Positions 51,847 to 62,902 of a stretch of DNA of 64,000 nt are shown here, one piece after another (the first letter of the stretch is position 1; each line of letters begins with the position of its first letter). This DNA comes from Caprimulgus europaeus (lineage: Eukaryota; Chordata; Aves; Caprimulgiformes; Caprimulgidae), in contig OU015540.1 of assembly GCA_907165065.1 (NCBI GenBank), positions 5,812,001 to 5,876,000 on the forward strand, given 5' to 3'. The position numbers and the translations under genes are program-made. The notes below the pieces were generated by a model, which had not been told where the DNA came from, did not search any database, and was given only the letters and a program-made list of their open reading frames with translations.

Positions 51847-54800
51847 TGGCCAGGCTGCTGCTGTCTCTGCACTCAGCATCTTCCCCAGGTGCCCCAGGTG
51901 ATGAGGAGGATGCATCCTGCACTGTAAATCATTGAGGTCCTGACCCATCTGCCTCGTTCCAGCAAAAACCGCCTCGGGGGAGAGGCACTTAGTGGTAACA
52001 CTGGTTTAAGGAGTCCCTGCTCACCTCCTCCTGCTCTCACCCGACTCATCCTCCCAGCACAGGGTCCATAGGGCTGTGCTAGCAGCAGAGGTGGGGAATA
52101 TTTCACTTAAGAGGAAGCAAACCTGAAGAAAGAGAAAGAAAACACAAAGCCCACAAGCACGACTGAGAGAGCAGGAGACAATGCCTGGAGAAAAAAGCCA
52201 GGGGAACGTGAGATCCCTCAACCCCTTTCTCCACCAAAGGCTTTTTATGATGGCACTGCTGCTGCTGGATGTGTCCCAGAAAAGCTGAGCTCAGCCCTGG
52301 ACTCTGGTCTGCTCTGGGGGGTGTATTTTACCCCAGCAAATGCTTTCTGAGATGAATACTTGTGCATCTCTTCCATACAGCAGCAGGATTCCTCTTGGAT
52401 CATCCAACAGCAAGGTGCAGAAGTAGCTCACCAGCACCTTTGAGGAGCATTTCTCTGCTGCTGGGTGGTGGTGAGGTGGCAGGTGGTGGGTGAGCCATTG
52501 CCCTCTCCTGGCTGCTACCCCAGCAGCCCATGGCCAAGTAGGAGACCTTGCACAGTCCAGGGATGGCTGGTGGGATGCAGCTGTGTAGCCACATGGAGAC
52601 ATCCCTCCAGCACGGAGCAGGTTCTCTGGGACATCTGTGCCTCGGCAAAGTGGGGTCTGGAGCACCACTGCACCAAAAATAGGGCACCTCTATGGTAGGA
52701 CCTGAGCATCCATGCAGTTTCCTTTGTCTGAAGTGATGAGGCCTGTGCTTTAGTGGGTATCTAAGCCAAAAACCACCCTGAAGTGGGTGGCATAGGAGAA
52801 ACAGCGGCAGGTGGGGGGTACATCAGAGAATGCACTGACAGCCGCGTTGCAAAGCACTGTAACCCGTAATGGTTGTTTCGGGGTAGACATCAATGCACTC
52901 AGCGTGGGTTCCCACCAGAAGCAATATGACAAAGGTGTTTCCAGACCAGGGCTGTGTGATGGGCAGCGCTGGCAGGTGAGGCTGACTCAGGCAGCGCACA
53001 CTGGCCACGGCAGCTGGTGGCTGTGGGTGAGTGAGCTGGGGCACAATGTGAGTACCCCGTGTTTGATGGGTTCATTCCTCACCTGTGTTGGGGCTGGACA
53101 TGGGTCAGGCTCCATCCTGGTGAGAGTTTCCTCCTCCTGGCTGTTTCCCTTTGGGCCTGACCAGGAGCAGCCCCCAGACCCTCAGCCACCCCCCAGACAA
53201 CCCCAGAGCACACGTGGGGCAGCAGCTCATCTGCTCCTCTGCTGCTGCTGCTGCCAAGAAAACAGGCTGGAAACCACCAAGATGCAACTGTGTCATGTTT
53301 TCTCTGCAGTGTTTACGAAATCACTTGCTCATCAAACACCAGAGGAACTGTTTACTTTTTAAGTAAAACAAACATGGAACACCTCCATCTTCATTGCTGC
53401 TTTGTTCCCTCCGGCGTCCACGCTTGCTGAGGCAATAGGGCTGCACAGTTGGGGCCTCTCTGAGGCCAAACCACCCACCCCATCTGCCCACAGGGCCACG
53501 AACACTCCTGCCCTCTGGTCACTCCACCCACGCTCATGTAGACACTGGCACCAGGGCAGTTCCCAGGCAGGAGACATCAAATTTTGGGCCTATTGGAGAG
53601 CTGGACCCATCCGTGGCATGCACCCCAGCTCCCTGTCACAGGTCCAGTCTGGACAAGCTAGACTTGAGGAAGGAAGGAGCTGAGCAAGAAGCTGTGACTG
53701 AGTGCTGAGATGTTGTTGTGTTTTCCTGCTTCCAACTGTTTATTTACCAGCATGTTGGAGAGCAGCGATCTCTTCCTCATGCCTTATTGAGAAGCTCAGC
53801 TGTGAAATAACTAAATGAACCATCCCTTTTTATTAGCCTTTGGACTTAGCAGAGGAGCAATCAGTTAATGGCTGACCAGTTTTTGAAGATGCTAAGCACA
53901 TTACAAGTGCTAAGTATTATTATTTTCCCTGCAATGTTTTATTTTTCCCTCTGAATATTCAGTTTAAATAACCCTTCCAATTACATTATCTGGTTTCATG
54001 TGTTCTCCTCAGATTAAATGTGGTGCCGCTTACACTTCAGTCACCTCTGCAGTTTCAGGGTCTCTGTAAGCTCATCCTCACCTTTGCCTCTCGATGCTGG
54101 GCTGAAACAGCCGTCATTCTGGGTCCAGCATCTGCCCAGCTCTGCTTTGGCTTCTTAAAATCAGATGCATCTGCATCACTTCCCCACGGGCACCTCGACC
54201 TCTGGCTCTTTCCTCTTGCATACTTATTTTTCTTTCCTAATAGAGGAACACCTTGCAACTTTTCCCTTTCCTTCCAGCTAAATTATCTCCCCGGATAAGC
54301 TGTCTCCTCCCACTTGCTGGCATCTTCCTATGATGCCTTGTGCTGGTTTGGTTTCTTCTTCATTGGGAAAGGGTGAAAGATCAGCTGTCTGAAGGAGGGC
54401 TTTGTACCCTGCTGCCGGCCAAGATACCTTGTCTGACCTGGAAATCTCCAGCCATGGACTTCACAGCTGCTAGGTGAATCTACCCCTGCTCCTGAAAGCT
54501 CTAGAGTAGTGATCTGTGGCCAAGTCCTTCACAGCCATGAATGGGCTCTTCTGGGTGTGCTGTTCTCCAAAGCCAGACAAGGGCAGGGACTTCTCAGTCC
54601 CCTCAGCCGAGAGGAGCCCCCTGACCATATCAGAAAGGGTTTGACCATCTCTGGTGGTGAGGGGCAGCTCCCAGCTGTGCCAGGACCCATCTGATCTCTA
54701 GGACAGAGCTGTGAGATGGATGGGAGATCAGAAACCAGCCCACATCTCACAGTTCACCCTGCTGGCTGTGAGCTCTGCCATGGAAGTAGGTTTGGGGTGG

Positions 54801-57763
54801 CCACGCCGGGCACCTGCTGCCCCTGGCCTCTGCTGCCCATCTCCTGGCTCATGTCTTACCCCAAGCCCGAGTGTCTGTGTTTGTCTTTTAGAAGCTGTGA
54901 TCACCCTGCAAGGCTGGAGGAGGCTGTGGAGCAGCTCGGGGGCTTGTCAGCTGTCAGCACTTGAAGGATTTCTCACGCGTAGGGCTGCCACATTTCTGCT
55001 CGGGATTCCCCAGGCAGAGACGTGTGTGTGTGAACTCTGGAGTGGGTGGTAGTGTTGTTACAGCCAGAATGATCTGAGGATATAATTGAGACAAGGTTTG
55101 TATGGAGAGGTGATGTCTCTTATTGCAACACCTGAGATGGCTGGGGAAAAAAAAACCAAACCACGAGAGCTGATGTGCCTGCAAATTCTCCTCAGCCTGA
55201 GCTGAGCTGAAGGCATTGGGGATGTTTTGGGTGGACAGTGGTGGACAGTTCATGCTGATGTGCTCCATGGCCTCTTGGCCAAGGTGTCACTGGCTCTGCC
55301 AGCCCCACGGAGTGACTCCCAGCAACGGCTCTGCTCCCGCTCCTCAGATCTGACTGCAGCACAAATCCCAGACGGGCCGGAGAGCACGTTTGGGAGAAGG
55401 AGGCTTTAAGCCCCAACTGCAGGGAATGGGAATCTTTGTGTCTTGGCTACAAATGTGGTGGAACGAGATTAATTAATTTAGCTGCATGGCGTGAAGAGTG
55501 CCAGTGTTTACTTATGAGACCACAGATAAGCTTTTGCAGTACCCAAAGAGGCCTGCTGCCACTCGGATGGGCTGGGTAGCTCTTGACTGCAGGGCAGGAC
55601 ATGCCCAGGGAGAGTTCTGCTGTGCCACAGCGATGCTGAGAGAGAAGAGGATTGAAGAGGCCCTCAGCAGAGACAAGCTGCAGGCACCAGGCACAAACTT
55701 GGAGGTGTCCCATCACAGCCCTGCAGATCAGGGCAAGCTGGACGGGGGTCGTGCAAGGACAGAGGAGGCTGTCAAGGCTGGACACTGCGGTGGGATGAGC
55801 CAGACTGGAGGGCTGGGGATCTGCAAGGAAGGTGAGTGGGGTGGGATGTTGTGTGTGGGGCTGATCGCTTCCTTTCACAGCTGGAAACACTAAAGATATG
55901 AGAAACCCAGAAGACAAGCAAGACAACGCAGGGGACAGCACTTGTGTAGCTTAATGGAGAAGATGGACCAGGAGAGAAGAGCTCATTAGAAAAGGGCATT
56001 GCACGGTGAAGAGAGGAGAGGATATAAACCATGAGAAAGCTGATAAAAGACAGACATGGAAATCTTTTAGTCCCAAAGAAAGCAGGGATGCAGTACATTA
56101 ATGAGCTCTTTTATGGTGAGGCAAGTAAAGGTGAGCAGCAAATGGCTATTTCCAGACAGCTGAGCTGAGTGTGAAAAAACAGATGTTGGTAGGATGTGAG
56201 AAGCAATCAGCACATCAAGGAACAACAGCACACCCCGTGTCATTAACATGCCCATTGAATTATTAAAAAGGCACACACAAGCAAACTCCAAGACTCAGCA
56301 GACTCTTTTGGTGACTCTGCAGAGACAGAGGAGTTGCAGAGGGAGGGAAACAGGCACATTCACACAGAATTTGGACCAAAGAAGAGGGCAGCAAAACTAG
56401 ACTAAAAATGAGCATCCTGCTTGGCTACTCCCCACGTGGTGAAGTTCCACATCCCTGATACATCTGTATCTTCTCGTCCCTTGTATGGAAGAAACTGAGC
56501 CCAGGAAAGTGTCTTCACTCTGGATCCCTTCATTGAGCACTGCACAAAGGGGAAGGTGGGAATAAGCAAAACTCTCAAGGTGGTATTTGGACAATCTCTA
56601 CCACCCTTCTGGTGGTGCTGGTGAGCTGGGTGAGAGGGGTAAAACTGAGAATAGGACACAAGGGAAACATGAAAAAGTGGGGTGTAAGTTAATTCAAATG
56701 AAGGCAAAGTCACTGCTACAAGCCAAGGCATGGCTGTTGGGTTGGCTTCTCCAGCACCACTTACCATGCCCACCAGCAGCCTCACTGCCTTCAGTGCCCT
56801 GGAGCATCGGTTTGCAGCAGTGGATTGGAGATGAAAGAAAGGAAATATGCTTCACATCTCTCTCTAAAGAACAATTTCACCTCCAGACATCTACTGAGGA
56901 ATAACAACTTAGAGCTCCACAACAGAAAGTGCGGGGAGCTGGAGGAGAGGGCTGGGCCACCTCTGAGGTCCACACTTGGCACTGCTCCACTGCTGCTATA
57001 GACCAAGACCTGTTCACATCCCTGCACATTTAAGGCAGGATCAGGACTTTTCCCAAATAACCCTTTTGATCCTTGAAGCCTGCCCCTTCTCTTCTGCTCT
57101 GTCCCTGGCTTGTGACCATGTGCAACCACATGTTCACAGCTCCAAGCCTTGTGGTGATGGCACTGTCCCCACAGGGCACTGCAGAGGAGAGGGACATGGT
57201 GTGCACCAAAGAGGAGATGAAGCCAAGGTGAGCTGGTCCCAAAACGTGCAGGGAAGCTGCTGCTGTTCCCAGGCGGTGTGTTGTCAGTTCTGCCCCTGAG
57301 GAGCACTCACAGATGCAAATCAATTCTGACTTGGGCTCCCAAACTCCTGCTCTGCCGGCTGCGCTAAAAATAGCCCAAGGCGATGTGTGCTGGCTTCAAT
57401 CACCTTCATCGATCCGCTGCTTTCGGGTCGGGCCAGCAGTGCCGCAGTGCCCCCCTCCACAGCCCCTCCTCGCCCAGAGGATTTGTGTCATCAGGTCACC
57501 TCCACCACACTGTCCCCACCCTTGCTAACAACCCCCCTCTCCTGCAACAAGGTGATTTATTGCTCGGGGAGCATGACAGGCAGCCCGGCCGCAGCAGGCG
57601 CGTGACCAGGGGGTTGATGCTGCAGCTCCTGATTTCTGCAGAGCCACATCCACCACTGTGATGAGTTTGGGGGTCTCAGGCAATGGGACTCTTGGTTCAC
57701 CAAGACCCAGTGTCTATTCAGGGAAGGGCTGATCTAGAAGGGGGGCAGAGGGGAGCATGTGGA

Positions 57764-57795
57764 GGGGGGTAGGCTGGGGTTGTTGGGAGTGAGGG
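57764..57795 (+). other. Potential G-quadruplex
   Basis: Four G runs (6, 4, 3 and 3) separated by loops of 6, 5 and 5 bases fit the canonical G3+N1-7 pattern. Confidence 0.5.
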
Positions 57796-60529
57796 AGCAC
57801 GCGGGCTGCTGGAGCTTGTGCCCAGGGCCCTGCTCTGCCACTGGCTCTCCAGTGGGCATTACCCAGGTGTGTGTGGAAGCATGGACTGACCCATAAGCAT
57901 CAATGGGGCTGGAGGAGAGATGGTTCCAGTAGTACTTGCAGCTCTGGGAAAGGTCCTACCGCCCAGCAAGCACTGCAGGTCACTGGCTTGATTTGAGCAG
58001 AGCCAGCACAGTCTGGTGGTTGTCATGGTCTGGGTGAAAAACAGGGAGCACCTTCCTCCCTTGGGGCCCCCATACATCTTCACAGATGCCCTCCCATGGG
58101 GTCTGCACCTGCTTTCATGGCAAACTCAGCTGAAGCCACCAGGAGGCTCAAATGCCAGACTGGGAGCAGGCATCATAACTTCAACATGCATCAGCTGTGA
58201 AGAAGGAGGCAGCCACCAGCTCCAGGGCTGCCACGTCCTCTCTCAAGTGCTCTGCTGCCTGCAGGAGGAACCTGTCCAGGCAGCACCAGCCACCACTACC
58301 ATCCTTTCTCACCCCACATGTCTATCCATGGACATTACACTTCCCACGGACCATGTTTTGAAATACATGGATGCAACGAGTGTGCACACCAGGGCAGGTG
58401 GGTACCCTCAGGAACACTGGGCTTAAATGGTGCATGTCTGCATGGAGAGATGCTTCTGTCCTAATTTACAGGGCTTTTAAATCATATCCAAGTTCTAGAT
58501 ATCACACAGACTTTGCAACTTGTGACAGGGTCCTTTTCTGACTCTTGGCCAGAGCAAGGATTGAGCTGTGGGTAACAGGGGCTCTGATTTACATTCCAAC
58601 AAGAAGGTGTTGCTGAGATGAGGATCAGAGCAGGGATTTCTTAGTCCTGCCTTGGTTTTGCCCCTGAAGATGGATGGTTTAAACAGCAGCCATTTTTTGG
58701 CCACAGACAAGACATCAGCAGAACACATTTATCTATGGTCCCAGGGCTCTCATTGTCCTGCAGGGAACAGCAGAGCCCTCAGGGAGGAGGATTCCCATAT
58801 AGTGGCTACAGGTGGTGGGCAGGCTCACAGGAGTGGGTTTGGGAGGGAGCGACAAGGTGGGGGGGGTTCAAGGGACACTGGTGACAGCCTGGCAGTGGGG
58901 AGCAGAGAGCAGAGGCAGGAGCATGCAAGTGCACAAAGAGTTTTGGAGGAGCAGAGGCTGGGAAGTGGTGATGGGAACCTGAACTCTGTGTTGGAGAGCA
59001 CCATCCTGTCACCACATCAGCTGTGTCGGTGTCCCTCCAACACCATGGCCAGTGCTTGTGACAGGGAAGGTCTGAGCAGTACTTTCCAAGGCGGGTTTGG
59101 GTTGTGTCCCCTGTCCCCTCAGACACACCTCATGGCTGGCAGGCAGCCTTCAGCACAGGAGTGCTTGTTCCCTCAAGGCTCAGCAGGGACATCCTGGAGA
59201 GGTGACAACAGTGATGGGGCAGCTGGGCACCATGGCATGGCCGCAGGCAGCTGCCTTCAAGGCTCTCCAGGAGCATTTCCCAGGAGCAGACAGGTTCCTC
59301 CAAGCTCAGCCAGCGAGGAGATTTCTCGGAGCAGCACAGGGCAGCGATGGGTCCCTGTGCTCCTTTTCTCTGTTTCATCGCCGCAGGGAAACAACTGCTC
59401 TCTCTCTGCAAAAAAAAAGACATTTCTCTCGGAGCAGCTTTGCCCGATGCCTTCACTGGCTTCTCCGGGGGCTGCTGCCTGACCCACGCCAGGCACAGCT
59501 GCTCCTGCCGCCTCCACCTTCCCCTGCCTCTGCCTCACACACCTCTCCCTGCCTTTCACCCCTCTCCCTCCCTTTCTTTTCCCTTCCCTTTGTTCCCACG
59601 CTCAGTGGCAGAGCTCAGGCTGCTGCAGGAGAGGGAGATGCAGACCTCCAGGTTCTCAGTGCTGACAGTGGCTTTCTCTGCTGGCTCCCAGTGACTGGTC
59701 CCCATTGCCCCTTGAGGTGGGGCAAAAGGAGGGAGAGAATTTTCCCCTGGCCTCCACTCCTCCTCACTCAGGTGTGTCTTTCCTGTGCCCTGTCCTTTGT
59801 GCTTGGCAGGGAGCCCTTTGGGGATGGGTTTGGGGCAACAGGAACAGCCTGACTGGACAAGGTACCATTTCTCTTTGAAGAAGCAGCTTGAGAGCTTTGG
59901 TGGTTAAACAGGAGACAAAATAAAGAAGAAAAGCATCCAAGAGGTGGCAGGTGGTGAAATTCTCCCTTGGAGAGGTCTTTAAAGCAGCTGCCTCAGGGGG
60001 GATGAAGGATGCCATGGACAGAGCTCAACAAGCCCTGTGCTGAGACACCTCAGGAGGTCCATGCATGGGGCAGTGGCTTTGGGGACAGTGGGACTTCTTC
60101 CCTTTTCTTGCCTGGCTTCTGTCTCAGCTCATCTTGTGGCATCTCATGCCAAGAGATGTGGATCACCCTGTCTTGGAAGGAGGGCAAGGAGTCTGGAGAG
60201 TGCTCTACAGCATGGCCATCATCATCACCCAAGGAGCCATATCAAGCTCTGTGAGATCCACGGTGAGGCCCCACCAACCATGGGTCATGGGGTGCTGCAT
60301 TTGCAAGGGAGGTACCTTGGAGATGGAGGGGCTTAGACCTTTTCCAACCCTCCTTTCCTCCAACTGCAGCAAGTTTGCATCTGGGAAGTGTTTAATTTAG
60401 AAAGGCCAGTGCTGCTGTATCACATTTCCTGTGTCAGTCACTGCTGGTTTATGACCAGTGAAATCCTGGTGTGAAAACAGAACTGGGCTTTGATTTCATC
60501 TGCCCCTGCTGTTTTATGCCACTAACAAC

Positions 60530-60700
60530 TTTGCATTTCTACAGCAGCTTTTCTTCTAAGAGCTAAACGGGCTTCACAGACAGGCAATTAATTAATGGAG
60601 CCTCCTCAACCAGCCTACGCCCTCAACGCCACGAGGAAGCATTTTGCAGAGGCGGAAACAGAGGCAGAGGAGCCAAATGACTCGCCCCAGGTAAGGAGAT
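60530..60700 (+). mobile_element. Ancient MIR/L2-like SINE fragment
   Basis: The order 'tttctacagcagcttttc', 'gggcttcacagacaggcaat', 'taattaatgg', 'cattttgcagaggcggaaac' and 'caaatgactcgccccaggt' follows the MIR/L2-type tail seen at 18.6 and 24.0 kb. Confidence 0.65.
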
Positions 60701-62148
60701 GAACTCACTGCTGATGTGCTGCCATGGAGATGGTCATGATGTCATTTAAACTGGTGTGGGGACTGGTCTTAGTTTGAGGAGTGATTGAGGAAGGTCTTTT
60801 AGTGTCTATCAGTGACTGCTATCACTGGAGCACCTGAGCCCAAATTAACTCATGAACTGCCATCGCCTTGGACCACCCCAGCCTTTTGCTGAGGAATCCC
60901 CTGGGACCATGAAACAGTGCCAGGAGGCCCTGCCACCATTTCCCCCACCCATCCTTGCTGACCAACTCCTGTTTCTCCAGGAGGCACTCAGGGTTTGCAA
61001 GGGAAGGTGGTTTTGGCTGAAGAGTTTGCTCTGGTCCAGGAGATACAACTGAGATCCAGGGAGGGTTCCATCACGATGCCATGGAACAAGAGAGGGGTGA
61101 TCCTCAGCTCCCCTTTCCAGGTCCTGCTCAGTGACTGGGGAGCAAGACACAGCCCTGGGAAGCTGTGTGCTGTGGGCAGGACCTGGGGCACCTGGAGGAG
61201 GTGGAGGCATGTGCCTGTGCTCATGCAGAGTGAATATATTCCTGGGGAAATTGCCTGCCTTTTATTATGAAACCCTGCTCGTGGTTTGTTGTCTACACAC
61301 GTCTAACCACGGGGAAGGAACTCGTGCACTTCCCAGCCTGCTCCGTGTCTTCCTGGCTCAGCTCCCTTCTGAACAAACACAACCTTTTGCAAGAATACCT
61401 GTCAAAACCGCTTTGAAATCTTGAAATAACAGGATGGGATACGGTTTGCTCCTGGGCCCTAGTGCTCATCTGCCAGGACTCAGGATGTCCGTCCAAGGAG
61501 ATTTGTGAACAGGATGCAAGGGAAAAATGCTGGCAAGCAGCAGGGCCCCAAAGGGCTGCACTTGGGGAGCTCATGGCCTCGCTGTGCTGGTTCTCTGGGC
61601 TCCCACACTCTCACCGTGGGAGCAGAGCAGCTCCCTGACCCTCATGTGGTCCCTGCTTCGTGTCGGTCACAGGGTTCTGCTCTAACCTACCACTAGCTCC
61701 CCATCCTGCAAGGTAAGGGGATAACCCACCCCAAGGACCACCACCCTCCAGATATGTCTGTTTAGGGGGAGAAACAAATACCTTTTAATTTGCAGGAGAA
61801 ATCTCATTGCTTGGTGGCACCTGCTCAACCAAGAGGCCTTGACTTTTCATCCCCTTCCCTGTTCTCAGGATGGTGTCCCATGTGGAATAAGATGGGGAAT
61901 TCTGCTATTCTGGGGACGTGCCCTTTTTCACAGCATACTTGGAAGTGATGAGAACTTGGACACAGACACTTGTTGTGAGAAATCAAAACCAAACTCTTAG
62001 AAAGCCAAACACCCCCTCACACACCTCCAAAAAATATCCCATCAACCAACCACCTGACCAACCAACCACCAAAAAAGTCCTTCAAACCAAACTCCATCTC
62101 TTTCTCTAAAATCCATGATTAAAATCTGGTACAAACAGGTGAATAGAG

Positions 62149-62164
62149 ATATATATATATATAT
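62149..62164. repeat. (AT)n microsatellite
   Basis: Eight AT units followed by a T run. Confidence 0.85.
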
Positions 62165-62780
62165 TTTTTAGTAGATGTAGTATTGTTTTTTTTTTCTCCT
62201 CTCTCTTTCTCATTATACAGCAAACATTGCAAATATAGAAATTTTCTCTGTACAATTAACGACTTGGGTTTACAATGCAATGTGTGGTAAAACCTCTCAG
62301 TGAGTGAAAATGTGAACGGGCCTTCAACCGGGTAAAAGTCTAAACTGGAAGACTCCGTTTGCAAAAACAGCCCAAAGGATGGATCTCCCTCTGGTCTCTT
62401 TTTGGTTTTTTTGTTGCTGTTTTTGTTGCTGTTGATTTTGGAAGGGAAGGAAGGAAGAACACAAACTGTTCACAAAGAATCCACAAAATCACGGAATAGG
62501 GACTCATGCAATGCAATATTGGGAAACGCCAGACCTCAGCTCTCTGCCCGCTCTTTCACTTTCTTTTTATATTCAATTTTTTCTTTTTTCTTTTTTTTTA
62601 AAAAAAAATCAAAATGAAACAAAACTTTTTTTTTTTTTTTTCCACTCCACAGTTTGTTTGTTTTGTAAAGTTTGTGTTCAAATTTGGTGCGTGCCTCACC
62701 AACGTGAGGACATTTTAATATCTCACTTTATATATTATATAGAATATTTATAGATTTTTCATAATTCGTTCTCTCTTATT

Positions 62781-62786
62781 TTTATT
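62781..62786 (-). promoter_or_regulatory. ELFN1: Proximal poly(A) signal candidate, ELFN1
   Basis: AATAAA on the minus strand, about 117 bases after the stop; a second copy is at 62810-62815. Both are close to the stop, so use would give a very short 3' UTR. Confidence 0.3.
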
Positions 62787-62902
62787 GATTCTTTTTTTGT
62801 TTTTTAAATTTTATTTTGTTTCAAAGATAGTCTGAATAAAAATAGCTGCTGTGGATTTCTTTTGGTCCAGTTAGTGTGTTAAGTCACGAGTTGTGTGAGG
62901 AC

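Larger units (their letters stand above)
51037..62099. other. Intergenic region between convergent MAD1L1 and ELFN1, right part
   Basis: GC-richer than the left side, especially 57-60 kb, with many overlapping open frames. The longest are 276 and 251 codons, both plus strand (58652-59482 and 59097-59852), overlapping in different frames. None has a recognisable domain or splice context. It contains a minisatellite at 51212, a hairpin at 51823, a G-quadruplex motif at 57764 and an old SINE at 60.5 kb. The distal ELFN1 3' UTR might extend into its right end. Confidence 0.5.
62100..62902 (-). other. ELFN1: ELFN1 3' UTR (distal end uncertain)
   Basis: Sequence directly after the ELFN1 TGA on the minus strand. 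It is markedly A/U-rich, with long homopolymer tracts (62563-62641) and an (AT)n run at 62149-62164. Two AATAAA motifs on the minus strand (62810-62815 and 62781-62786) lie only about 90-120 bases after the stop. The well-structured sequence down to about 62100 suggests that a longer 3' UTR is used, but no canonical signal is evident near 62100. The next AATAAA on this strand is at 61261-61266. Confidence 0.5.

Noticed and set aside
52811..53362. 183-codon plus-strand open frame
   Set aside because: No recognisable domain; it includes low-complexity CTG-type repeats and competes with an open antisense frame. Treated as chance.
53885..53945. Possible ancient SINE scrap
   Set aside because: Only 'ctaagcacattacaagtgct' followed by TATTATT resembles the family; too short to separate from chance.
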